From NCBI RefSeq assembly GCF_001509585.1, contig NZ_LNCI01000002.1:558001-622000 (forward strand): a DNA stretch of 64,000 bases. Direction: 5' to 3'. This document shows, piece after piece, positions 20,394-30,804 of this stretch. Below the pieces are notes generated by a model. It did not search any database. It was not told the origin of the DNA and worked only from the letters and a program-made list of their open reading frames with translations. Each line of letters begins with the position of its first letter. Position 1 is the first letter of the stretch. The position numbers and the translations under genes are program-made. Source of the DNA: Tropicimonas marinistellae. GTDB lineage: Bacteria > Pseudomonadota > Alphaproteobacteria > Rhodobacterales > Rhodobacteraceae.

Positions 20394-21419
20394 ATGAAGA
20401 AACGCGTCGTGATTGTGGACGATTCAGCAACAATGCGGGGAATTATTCGGCAATGTCTGCAGATGGACGGGCGATTTGACGTCGTGGGGGAGGCGTCCGA
20501 ACCCTATCAGGCGCGGGAGATCATTCGGGCCACCAACCCCGATGTCCTGACGCTGGATGTGGAGATGCCGCGGATGGACGGGATCACGTTCCTCGAAAAG
20601 CTCATGCGGCTCCGGCCGATGCCGGTGGTCATGCTTTCGACCGAGACGCATCGTGGCAGCGACGCGGCCATCGAGGCGCTGTCGCTCGGAGCCGTCGATT
20701 GCATCGGCAAGCCGCGCGCGGGGTCACGGGAAACGCTTCACGACCTGGCGGAGCGCGTGTTCGTCGCGGCCAGTGCCCAGGTGCCCGGGCGCACGCCGCG
20801 CCCGGTGCCGTCCGGCGAGGCGTTCCAGTGGAATGGCAAGATCGTCCTGATCGGAGCCTCCACCGGCGGCGTCGACGCGCTGGAACGCGTTCTTGGAGAG
20901 ATGCCGAGAAACGCCCCGCCGGTCCTTGTTGCGCAGCACATGCCGGCCAGCTTCCTGGAGAGCTTCGCGGAGCGGCTGTCCAAGCGGATTTCGCCGAACG
21001 TGGCGCTTGCGCGCGACGGTGAGGAGATCCGGCAGGGCGAGGTGCGGATCGCGCCGGGCGGGGACTCCCATCTCGTGGTGTCGATGCGCGGCGAACGGCC
21101 CTGGTGCCGGCTCGAGCCAGGGGAGAAATGCAATGGGCACCGTCCCTCCGTCGATGTGCTCTTCCGCTCCGCCGTGCCGGTTGCGCCGCAGGTCGTCTGC
21201 GTGATCCTGACCGGGATGGGGCGCGACGGTGCGGAGGGCATGCGCGAACTCCACGACGCGGGCGCGCGCACGATCGGGCAAGACCGGCAAAGCTGCGTGG
21301 TCTACGGGATGCCGCGCGTGGCAGCGGAACTGGGAGCGGTGCGTATCACCGAACCCCTGGACGGCGTCGCATCGGCAATTCTCAAGGAGGCCGGTCGCGG
21401 TCAATGGAAGGGACGTTGA
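20394..21419 (+). CDS. cheB: CheB, chemotaxis methylesterase/glutamine deamidase
   Basis: 341 residues. It removes methyl groups from receptors to reset sensitivity and can deamidate receptor glutamines. Receiver domain with phosphoacceptor D55 (VLTLDVEMPRMDG); methylesterase domain with triad S156 (IGASTGGVDAL), H182 (QHMPASF) and D278 (TGMGRDGAEGM). GGAG at 20382-20385 is 8 nt from ATG 20394 and only 2 nt from the in-frame ATG at 20388, so 20394 is preferred. It follows the receptor by 62 bp and overlaps cheD. Confidence 0.95.
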   Translation: MKKRVVIVDDSATMRGIIRQCLQMDGRFDVVGEASEPYQAREIIRATNPDVLTLDVEMPRMDGITFLEKLMRLRPMPVVMLSTETHRGSDAAIEALSLGAVDCIGKPRAGSRETLHDLAERVFVAASAQVPGRTPRPVPSGEAFQWNGKIVLIGASTGGVDALERVLGEMPRNAPPVLVAQHMPASFLESFAERLSKRISPNVALARDGEEIRQGEVRIAPGGDSHLVVSMRGERPWCRLEPGEKCNGHRPSVDVLFRSAVPVAPQVVCVILTGMGRDGAEGMRELHDAGARTIGQDRQSCVVYGMPRVAAELGAVRITEPLDGVASAILKEAGRGQWKGR

Positions 21420-21943
21420 TGGGCCAGCCAGGGCAGACGTTTCATATCGGTCAGGGCGAACTGGCGGTGTCTGCCGACGAGGGCGCGATGCTGACAGCGG
21501 TTCTCGGGTCCTGCGTGGCGGCATGCATCTGGGACCCCGACAGGGGCGTCGGCGGCATGAACCATATCCTGCTGCCCGAAGGTAAGGACAACGACATGCG
21601 CCGGAAACTCTATGGGACCAACGCCATGGAACTGCTGATCAACCGCCTGCTCCAGAATGGTGCCGAGCGGCGCAACCTCAGGGCGAAACTCTTCGGCGGC
21701 GCCCGCATGATCGCGGGTCTCAGCGATATCGGGGCGCGGAACAGCCAGTTCGTCCGGGAGTTCTGCCAGCGCGAGGAGATCTCGGTTGCCGCGATGAGCC
21801 TCGGGGGAACGGATGCGCGGCGGATACAGTTCTGGCCACGCAGCGGAAAGGTGCGCCAGCGGGTGATGACCGAAGCGCCGGTTCGCGTCGTTGCACCGAC
21901 GCCGAAGATCCCAGCGCCGGCCTCCGACGTTGAGCTCTTCTGA
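21419..21943 (+). CDS. cheD: CheD, receptor glutamine deamidase
   Basis: 174 residues. CheD deamidates specific receptor glutamines and in several bacteria interacts with CheC or modulates CheB/CheR. The catalytic Cys lies in LGSCVAACIWDP, the His in GGMNHILLPEG, and KLFGGARMI is the usual third motif. The start ATG at 21419 overlaps the cheB stop (TGATG), and GGAAGGGA precedes it; another in-frame ATG at 21404 is possible. Position with cheB and a receptor supports the call. No cheA, cheW, cheY or cheR is in the window. Confidence 0.93.
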   Translation: MGQPGQTFHIGQGELAVSADEGAMLTAVLGSCVAACIWDPDRGVGGMNHILLPEGKDNDMRRKLYGTNAMELLINRLLQNGAERRNLRAKLFGGARMIAGLSDIGARNSQFVREFCQREEISVAAMSLGGTDARRIQFWPRSGKVRQRVMTEAPVRVVAPTPKIPAPASDVELF

Positions 21944-22034
21944 CCCCCGCCGACCCGCACCGCCCGCGTATCGCGCCATGGCGCGGCCTCAAAAGGCACG
22001 TTTGCGGTGTGCAGGCGGGCGGTTCGGCGAGGCC

Positions 22035-22282
22035 GTCGTCATCCGGCAAACCCCACGGCTCGACGAATCCGTCTGATGCGCGGGGCGTCGCGGTGCTTGC
22101 ACCGGTGTCGCCGCCGTGCGGTTCGCCGAGCGACTGTGCTCCAGTTGCCAGCATCGGTGTGCATTCTCCTAGCGAGGGGCGCTGGTTGGACTGTCACCGG
22201 CATCTGGAACGGGCTGGCCGTCGCCGCGTGCTCGCTGGGTGGGCGTATTGGCGCCTGAAGCCGCGCGGCTGGGGTGGTGGCC
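22035..22282. repeat. 248-bp imperfect tandem repeat, unit 1
   Basis: First unit of a two-copy tandem repeat with a period of 248 bp. The best conserved block, from 22072 (TCTGATGCGCGGGGCGTCGC...), is followed by a nearly matching 120-bp stretch, and the far end matches again at 22238 (GGGTGGGCGTATTGG). Differences between copies are spread over all three codon positions in every frame and the period is not a multiple of three, so it is unlikely to be a duplicated coding sequence. It lies in the 779-bp gap between cheD and the dehydrogenase gene. Confidence 0.8.
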
Positions 22283-22530
22283 CTCGTCGTCCGACAAACC
22301 CAATGGACCGTCAATTCCGTCTGATGCGCGGGGCGTCGCGGTGGTTGCACCGGTGTCGCCGCCGTGTGGCTCGCCGAACGACCGTGTTCCAGTTGTCAGC
22401 ATCGGCGTGCATGCTCCCGGCGCGGGGGTGCCGGTTGGATTGTCACGCGCATTCGGATCGGGCTGGCTGTCGTCGGGTGGTCAATGGGTGGGCGCATTGG
22501 CGCCAGAGTTCGCGCGGCTCGGGCGCGGGT
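22283..22530. repeat. 248-bp imperfect tandem repeat, unit 2
   Basis: Second unit. TCTGATGCGCGGGGCGTCGC recurs at 22320, exactly 248 bp after its first occurrence; GGGTGGGCGCATTGG recurs at 22486. The remaining gap (22531-22710) holds no recognised gene, only the ribosome site of the following dehydrogenase gene. No similarity to a known mobile element was recognised by eye. Confidence 0.8.
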
Positions 22531-22722
22531 CTGTGTGAATCCGGCGACTTCGCGTGTCGTGCGCCTTTGCGCGGCGGCCGCGTTCGCGACAGATCCCGGA
22601 TGAAAAAAACATTTCGGATCGGATGGTTGCGCCGGGCGGTGCACGGGTGTTCAACGCTATCGAATGGGAGTAGGACGTCTCCCGGCGGCCTGACCTGGCC
22701 CCCACTTGCGAAGGAGAAGCGC

Positions 22723-23670
22723 GTGCCCCAACCCTTGCTGATTGCCATAGGTCGTTTCCGGCAAGTCGATGTCGCGGCGATGGAGGCGGCCTTTGACCTG
22801 CGGCTCCTGCCGCATTGTCGCGACCTCGCCGGTCTCGATGCATCGACGCGGGCGGCGGCGGAAGCGGTTGCCTATTCCAGCCACGACCCCATAGGTACGG
22901 CCGAAATGGACAGCCTGCCATCGCTCCGGCTCATTGCGCACTACGGCGCAGGCTACGATTCCGTCGATGTGGCCGCGGCGTCGGACCGTGGAATCCGCGT
23001 GACGAATACTCCGGACGTGCTGAACGACGACGTGGCCGACCTGGCAATCTCGCTGTTCGTCATGCAGGCGCGCAACCTGGCCGCCGCGGACGACTGGGTA
23101 CGATCGGGGGCATGGGGCGAGAAAGGCGCGATGCCGCTTACCAGGAGCGCGAGCGGGCGACGCGTCGGGATCTGCGGTCTCGGCCGCATCGGCCGCGAGA
23201 TTGCCGACCGGCTGGCGGCAATGAAATGCGATATTCACTACCACTCCCGCGCGCCCAAGCCTGTCCCGGCGTCCTGGCAATTCCACGCGGATCCGGTTTC
23301 GCTCGCGGAGGCGGTCGACGCGCTCTTCGTGGTTCTGGTGGGGGGCAAGCAGACCGAGGGCTACGTCTCCCGGCAGGTTATCGACGCACTTGGTCCGGAC
23401 GGCGTCTTGATCAATGTTTCGCGCGGCACGACGGTGGATGAAACGGCGATGATCGAGGCGTTGCAGAGCGGCCGGCTCGGGGGCGCCGCGCTCGATGTCT
23501 TTCTGAATGAACCGACGATCGACCCGCGGTTTTCGGCGCTGCAGAACGTGCTGCTCTTTCCCCACATCGGCTCGGCCACCGAGCAGACCCGCAATGCCAT
23601 GGGGCAGTTGCAGCGCGACAATCTTACCGCGTATTTCGAGGGCCGCCCGTTGCTGACCCCGGTGAACTGA
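22723..23670 (+). CDS. D-isomer-specific 2-hydroxyacid dehydrogenase
   Basis: 315 residues, NAD(P)-dependent. The Rossmann motif is GICGLGRIGREIADRLAAM, the catalytic Arg lies in LINVSRGTTVDE, the Glu in LNEPTIDPR and the His in LFPHIGSATEQTR, which is the Arg-Glu-His triad of the family. Closest in style to glyoxylate/hydroxypyruvate reductases, reducing short 2-oxo acids; the substrate is not determinable. The start is GTG at 22723 (MPQPLLIAIGRF) with AAGGAG six bases upstream; the frame is open far upstream only because it runs through the tandem repeat. Convergent with galK. Confidence 0.9.
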   Translation: MPQPLLIAIGRFRQVDVAAMEAAFDLRLLPHCRDLAGLDASTRAAAEAVAYSSHDPIGTAEMDSLPSLRLIAHYGAGYDSVDVAAASDRGIRVTNTPDVLNDDVADLAISLFVMQARNLAAADDWVRSGAWGEKGAMPLTRSASGRRVGICGLGRIGREIADRLAAMKCDIHYHSRAPKPVPASWQFHADPVSLAEAVDALFVVLVGGKQTEGYVSRQVIDALGPDGVLINVSRGTTVDETAMIEALQSGRLGGAALDVFLNEPTIDPRFSALQNVLLFPHIGSATEQTRNAMGQLQRDNLTAYFEGRPLLTPVN

Positions 23671-23713
23671 TCCCGGCGTTCCGGCGCCGCCGGTGACCCG
23701 GCGCCGCTTGCAG

Positions 23714-26263
<2,550 letters not shown>

Positions 26264-26488
26264 ATGAAACTGCTCGACCGGGATCACCCGTTCTTCGCCC
26301 CGCTCTGGCGGCGCATCGCTATCGTGGCGTTCACGCTGGGCTGGGCCGTTCTGGAATTCTGGGCCGGTTCGGACATCTGGGGGATGATCTGCTTCGGGAT
26401 CGCGTTCTACTGCTTCTACGAGTTCTTCGTCTATTTCGAACCCAAGGATCCGAACGATCCGCCGCCGGACGATCCGGACGCTTCCTGA
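26264..26488 (+). CDS. Small two-helix membrane protein (DUF3329-like)
   Basis: 74 residues. MKLLDRDHPFFAPLWRR is followed by two membrane helices (about 18-34 and 40-58) and an acidic, Pro-rich tail (EPKDPNDPPPDDPDAS). The leading DHPFFA..WRR block and helix pair are typical of DUF3329 proteins of Rhodobacterales, whose role is unknown. ATG 26264 is chosen because residues upstream in frame are not conserved-looking; AAGGA lies about 13 nt before it, rather far. Convergent with the sugar dehydrogenase gene. Confidence 0.7.
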   Translation: MKLLDRDHPFFAPLWRRIAIVAFTLGWAVLEFWAGSDIWGMICFGIAFYCFYEFFVYFEPKDPNDPPPDDPDAS

Positions 26489-26496
26489 GCCGGCGC

Positions 26497-27690
26497 TCAG
26501 CCGTCGGGCGTCAGCCGGACAAGCGATCCGTTATTCGCGTCGATCAGGATGATCACCGACCCGTCGGCGGCAACGTCGACGTCGCGCACCCGGCCGCGCC
26601 CCTCCTGGTATCGCGCCTCGCCGGTGACGCGCCCGTCTTCCAGCGTGAGCCGCACGAGCGCCTGGCTTGCCAGGCCGCCGATCAGCAGCGAGCCGCGCCA
26701 GTCCGGGAAGAGCGCGCCGTCATAGAAGGCCATGCCGCTGGGGGCGATCACCGGGTCCCAGTAGTAGACGGGCTGTTCCATCCCCTCCCGGGCGGTACTG
26801 CCGCTGCCGATGGGTTGACCCGAGTATTCCTCGCCGTAGGAGATCACCGGCCAGCCGTAGTTCCGGCCCGGCTGGGGGCGGTTCAACTCGTCGCCGCCCT
26901 TCGGCCCGTGTTCGACGGTCCAGAGGGCGCCATCGGGAGCGATGGCGGCGGCCTGGATATTGCGGTGCCCGTAGGACCAGATCTCCGGCAGGCCGCGCGA
27001 GATCCGGGGATTTCCCGGTGCCGCGCCGCCGCCGGGCGAGATGCGCAGTACCTTTCCCAGATGCGTCCCGACATCCTGCGCCGATTCGCGGGGGCCGTAG
27101 CGGTCACCGGTCGTGACGAAGAGCGCGCCCGTGGGGTCGAAGACGAGCCGCGAGCCGAAATGCGCGCCGGAGGCAACCGCCGGTTGCTGCTGGAAGATGA
27201 CGCTGACGTCCTCCATGCGGCGCGCATCGGGTGAGAGGACACCGGTCGCCACGGCGGTGGCGTTCTCGCGTCCGCCGCGCGGTTCGGCATAGCTCCACCA
27301 GACACGGCGGCTGGTCGCGAAATCCGGCGCGACCGTCACGTCGAGCAGTCCGCCCTGCCGGCGGGCGTCGACCTCGGGCAGACCGTCGATCGGGCGGGAC
27401 TTCCGCCCGTCGGGCGTGACGATCCGCATGCGACCCGGGCGTTCCGTGACGATCCAGCTCCCGTCCGGAAGCTGATCCACGCCCCAGGGATGGCGCAGGC
27501 CGTCGGCGATGACCTCGCGCCGGAGTGCCGGTTCCGCCGGGATCACCGGCGCGCGTGTCTGGCCCGCAATGGCCGGGCTCTGCCGTTCTGCATTGGGCGG
27601 TGCGGCGTTGAAATCCTGCGCGGTGGCAGCGGCGGAGACGGCGAAGAGTGCAAAGCCAACGGCGAGGGCACGGCGAAACGCGAGTGTCAT
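26497..27690 (-). CDS. PQQ-dependent sugar dehydrogenase-like beta-propeller protein, exported
   Basis: 397 residues. A signal peptide (MTLAFRRALAVGFALFAVSAAATA) is followed by a six-bladed glucose/sorbosone dehydrogenase fold: PWGVDQLPDGSWIVTERPGR, GGLLDVTVAPDF, LFVTTGDRYG, HRNIQAAAIAPDG, EHGPKGGDELNRP and NYGWPVISYG are all family blocks of soluble aldose dehydrogenases (YliI type). These use PQQ to oxidise sugars in the periplasm. GGAG lies 8 nt before ATG 27690. Same strand as, and 109 bp after, the multiheme cytochrome gene, a plausible electron acceptor, although direct coupling is inference. No pqq synthesis genes are present. Confidence 0.88.
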   Translation of the reverse strand: MTLAFRRALAVGFALFAVSAAATAQDFNAAPPNAERQSPAIAGQTRAPVIPAEPALRREVIADGLRHPWGVDQLPDGSWIVTERPGRMRIVTPDGRKSRPIDGLPEVDARRQGGLLDVTVAPDFATSRRVWWSYAEPRGGRENATAVATGVLSPDARRMEDVSVIFQQQPAVASGAHFGSRLVFDPTGALFVTTGDRYGPRESAQDVGTHLGKVLRISPGGGAAPGNPRISRGLPEIWSYGHRNIQAAAIAPDGALWTVEHGPKGGDELNRPQPGRNYGWPVISYGEEYSGQPIGSGSTAREGMEQPVYYWDPVIAPSGMAFYDGALFPDWRGSLLIGGLASQALVRLTLEDGRVTGEARYQEGRGRVRDVDVAADGSVIILIDANNGSLVRLTPDG

Positions 27691-27799
27691 GGGCGGTCTC
27701 CGGAAGGTCATGTCACAGCAAAAGATGGGGCGGCGCGGGGCGATGTCCAAGGGTGGCCCAGCGACGGCGGGGCGGCGCCCGCCGAATGCGGCCGGGTCG

Positions 27800-29791
27800 T
27801 CAGGGGAATTGCGCGGCCAATGCCGCCAACCCCGGGTCGTCCGGTACGTTTCTGAGCGCTCTGTCGAGGCTTTTGCGGGCGCCGGCCTCGTCGCCCATGG
27901 CCGCCTTCAGGCGCACGATCATCGACCAGGCGGGGACAAGCTGCGGGTCCATTCGCACCGCTTCGCGGAATGCCGCGAGCGCGCCTTCCGGGTTGCGCGT
28001 GGTCAGCGCGATACCACCCAGAACGAGCTGGGTTTCGGGGAAATCCGATGTCGCCGACAGGGAGGCCTGCCATTCTCCCATCGCAGTGTCGAGGGCGGCG
28101 GCGTGGCGATCGGGGAGCCGCGCAACCGGGGCCGCAAGCATCTCGCGCGCGGCGGCGATGCGGACGACGCGGGAGGCGTCTTCCAGCCGCGGCAACAGCC
28201 GCGTGACCATGTCGGTGGGCGGCGCGGCACGTTGCAACGGTATCGCGTTCGCCCGCACCATCGGGTCGGGGTCTTCCAGCAGCCTGGCCAGTCGCCCGGC
28301 CAGTTCGGGGCTGGCCTCAGGCAACAGCAGTTCGAGCGCCGTGGCGCGGACGATTGCGGGAAGGCTGGCGGCCTCGGCGATATCTGCGAGGTTTTCGCTT
28401 GCGTCGGGCAGGCCCTGCTGCGCGGCGGCGAAGGCGGTGGCGAAATGCGGGCCGCGGTGCGCCGAGTCTGGGAACCGCTTCTCCAACTCCTCCTGCGCCC
28501 AGTAGGGACCTTCGGCGGCGTGGCAATCCGTACAGGCGTTCGGCGCACCGGTGGCGATGCTCAGGTCCGGGCGCGGCACGCGGAAGGAATGGTCGTGCCG
28601 GCCGTCGATGCCCATGTAGACGCGTTCGATCATGTGGCAGGAGACGCATTGCGCGCCGTCGCTGTCGACCGGGTGGAAATGGTGGTCCGGCGTGTCGTAC
28701 TCCGCGAGCTTCAACGACGGGAAATCGGGGTTGCCGGCCGGGGAGTGGCAGGTCAGGCAGACCCCGTTGCCCTCTGCATGGTGCTCGGCACTGTGGACAT
28801 CGTGGCAATCGGAGCAGGTCACGCCCTTTTCGTACATTTTCGATTGCAGGAAGGAGCCGTAGACATAGACCTCGTCACGGATTTGCCCGTCGGCGTGGTA
28901 GAGCGGCGCGCGCAGGGTGGAGAGCCGATAGGATTCGTGGAACGGCGTGCCCGGAACCGGTGTGCCGTCCAGCAACGGACCGCGCCGCGCGTGGCAGGAC
29001 GCGCATTGCTGGATTTCCGTTTCCGGATCGCCGCGGCTGAAGTCGATGGTGAGGCCCATCGCGCTCATGCCCGGGGCGGGTGAATAGTTCCCCCCGGACT
29101 CTTCCATCGCGGCCCATTCCAGATGCGCCGAGCCGGGGCCGTGGCAGGCTTCGCAGCCCACGCCGATCTCGCTGTAGGTGCTGGCATATCTTCGTTCAGC
29201 GGTGTCGTAGTTGCGGGTGTAATCCGTGGCGTGGCATTCGGCGCAGCGCGAATTCCAGGTCTTGTAGGGGCCGGTCCAGTGGAACCCGTCGCCCGGGGGC
29301 AGGTGGTCGTCGGGATACATGTGGTACCAGCGCTTCTCCACGGTGTCCCACGGGATGTCGAAGCTCTGTTGGCGGCCCGGTTCGGTTTCGACGAAATATT
29401 GCTGGAGCGGCGCAATGCCGATCACGCCGGCGACAGGCCACCGGGTGGGCTGGCCGTCCGCGCCGAGGCTCTCGATATAATAGGTGTCGCCCTCGCGGGT
29501 GAACTGCGTGGTCTCCCCGCGGTGGGTGAAGTCCGCATCCGCGAAGTCGCCGAGCACCGTGTCGGGCGTGGGTTCCGTCCAGGCAAGGTCGTGGTGCGAG
29601 CCTGTCCAGTCGTCGGTCTCGGCGGCGTGGCAGTCGAAACAGGAGTCGCTTCCAACGTAGGTCGGGCTTTCGGCGTCGCCGGTCTCCGGGGCCGCATCGG
29701 ACTGCTGCCCGCTGGCGACGGTGGCCAGGGTCAGAAGGACGGCAAGACTGCCCAAGAACGCGGCTCCGAGCCGCGATCCGTCACGTGCCAT
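27800..29791 (-). CDS. Exported eight-heme c-type cytochrome with HEAT/TPR tail
   Basis: 663 residues. After a signal peptide (MARDGSRLGAAFLGSLAVLLTLATVASG) come eight CXXCH heme sites in order: CFDCH, CAECH, CEACH, CASCH, CSDCH, CLTCH, CVSCH, CTDCH, all within the first two thirds. The C-terminal third is helical, with HEAT-like and TPR-like repeats (ATALELLLPEASPELAGRL; AALDTAMGEWQASLS; NPEGALAAFREAVRMDP). It resembles multiheme cytochrome families with NrfA/cytochrome c554-like cores followed by TPRs, usually of unknown substrate. Periplasmic redox role expected. GAGGGGG precedes the ATG. Its upstream neighbour on the same strand is a Crp/Fnr regulator. Confidence 0.88.
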   Translation of the reverse strand: MARDGSRLGAAFLGSLAVLLTLATVASGQQSDAAPETGDAESPTYVGSDSCFDCHAAETDDWTGSHHDLAWTEPTPDTVLGDFADADFTHRGETTQFTREGDTYYIESLGADGQPTRWPVAGVIGIAPLQQYFVETEPGRQQSFDIPWDTVEKRWYHMYPDDHLPPGDGFHWTGPYKTWNSRCAECHATDYTRNYDTAERRYASTYSEIGVGCEACHGPGSAHLEWAAMEESGGNYSPAPGMSAMGLTIDFSRGDPETEIQQCASCHARRGPLLDGTPVPGTPFHESYRLSTLRAPLYHADGQIRDEVYVYGSFLQSKMYEKGVTCSDCHDVHSAEHHAEGNGVCLTCHSPAGNPDFPSLKLAEYDTPDHHFHPVDSDGAQCVSCHMIERVYMGIDGRHDHSFRVPRPDLSIATGAPNACTDCHAAEGPYWAQEELEKRFPDSAHRGPHFATAFAAAQQGLPDASENLADIAEAASLPAIVRATALELLLPEASPELAGRLARLLEDPDPMVRANAIPLQRAAPPTDMVTRLLPRLEDASRVVRIAAAREMLAAPVARLPDRHAAALDTAMGEWQASLSATSDFPETQLVLGGIALTTRNPEGALAAFREAVRMDPQLVPAWSMIVRLKAAMGDEAGARKSLDRALRNVPDDPGLAALAAQFP

Positions 29792-29873
29792 GAATGCCCC
29801 CTCGCTTGCGTTCGCACCACCATACCGCGCAGAGGCGGGAGGTGGCCAGCGTCGCGCGCGCGAATGGCGTCGA

Positions 29874-30584
29874 TTAGAACCGCGCGTGTTCCGCCAGCGC
29901 CAGTCGGTCCAGGGTCCGCAACCGGCCATAGCCGACCTCGACCAGACCCGCATCGGTCAGACGGCGCAATACGCGCTGCACGGTCGGCAGGGAAACCGCC
30001 GTCAACAGCGCCAGGTCCTCCTGAGACACCCGGATCCAGCCGTCGGACTTGCCGGCCTGCTCGTCGAGCAGAAGCAGGCGTTGCACGATTCGGGGCTCCG
30101 ATTTGCTCACCGCGAGGTTGGCCAGCAGGCGCAGCGCTGTCGCCATGTTCGCATGGGTCAGCGCGTAGAGGTGCTCGATCCACTCCGGGTTGGCCCGGAC
30201 AATGGCCCGCAGCCGGTCGGCGGCGACGAAGAAGGTCGAGACATCGCCGCGCGCCGTCAGTCCGACAAGCCGGGTCGCGTTCGAAAACAGGGCAAGGTCG
30301 CCGATCCAGAAGCCCGGTTCGGCCTGGTGCATGAGGATGGACTCGCCATGGTCGCCGGGAATCTCGATCTGGATCGTGCCGGAGACGAGACCGTGGAGCC
30401 CGTCGGGCGGGTCGCCCACGGCGTAAATCGTCTCGTTGTCTTCGAATCGGACGGGGCGTCCGGCGGCCAGGATTTCCCGTCTGAAGGCGGGCGGGCAGGT
30501 CGAAAGCCAGCCGCGCGCCAGAAACGGGGCAACGGGGCCGGTTGTTTCGCATATCGAACCAAAATCATCGGGTAATGTGCTCAT
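29874..30584 (-). CDS. Crp/Fnr-family transcriptional regulator
   Basis: 236 residues. The N-terminal cyclic-nucleotide-binding beta roll includes DNETIYAVGDPPDGLHGLVSGTIQIEIP, followed by the dimer helix and a winged HTH (WIRVSQEDLALLTAVSLPTVQRVLRRL). There is no cluster of N-terminal cysteines, so it is not an FNR-type iron-sulfur sensor; a CRP- or DNR-like ligand response is possible. It is 82 bp upstream of the multiheme cytochrome gene on the same strand and divergent from the sulfatase genes. It is the obvious candidate regulator of either unit. Confidence 0.9.
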   Translation of the reverse strand: MSTLPDDFGSICETTGPVAPFLARGWLSTCPPAFRREILAAGRPVRFEDNETIYAVGDPPDGLHGLVSGTIQIEIPGDHGESILMHQAEPGFWIGDLALFSNATRLVGLTARGDVSTFFVAADRLRAIVRANPEWIEHLYALTHANMATALRLLANLAVSKSEPRIVQRLLLLDEQAGKSDGWIRVSQEDLALLTAVSLPTVQRVLRRLTDAGLVEVGYGRLRTLDRLALAEHARF

Positions 30585-30589
30585 ATGAT

Positions 30590-30607
30590 GGGATTAGTTC
30601 GAATCCC
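30590..30607. promoter_or_regulatory. Inverted repeat just upstream of the Crp/Fnr gene
   Basis: GGGATT-agttcg-AATCCC, a perfect 6-bp inverted repeat with 6-nt spacer, ends six bases from the regulator's start codon at 30584. It could be an operator for autoregulation or an RNA hairpin over the ribosome site. It does not match the FNR consensus TTGAT-N4-ATCAA. Confidence 0.35.
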
Positions 30608-30804
30608 GCAGGCTATCAAGCGCGCGGACAGCGGCCGAAAATCATATGCAGGAGAAACCGCTAGGGGCGCGCCGCGCCCGGTCCGCCGCCAATAGGGAGA
30701 TATTGCGTACTTGTCGTGTGTTGTATCGGTGCTACGCTCCTCCGAGGCATTTGTTGGTGTGTTTTTTCGCGTTTGTTTGCGACGTGAACAGGGAGAACAA
30801 ATCC

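Noticed and set aside
17269-20433. A 1054-codon open frame antisense to the chemoreceptor gene
   Set aside because: Arg/His/Gly-rich shadow of a clear receptor gene; no recognisable domain.
22169-22402. Minus-strand frames starting in each 248-bp unit (MLATG.. and MLTTG..)
   Set aside because: Differences between the two copies fall equally at all codon positions, ribosome sites are lacking and the two frames diverge after about 40 codons, so protein coding is not supported.
22009-22720. In-frame upstream extension of the 2-hydroxyacid dehydrogenase through the tandem repeat
   Set aside because: The dehydrogenase starts naturally at GTG 22723 with AAGGAG; the upstream residues are Arg/Gly-rich and come from the repeat.
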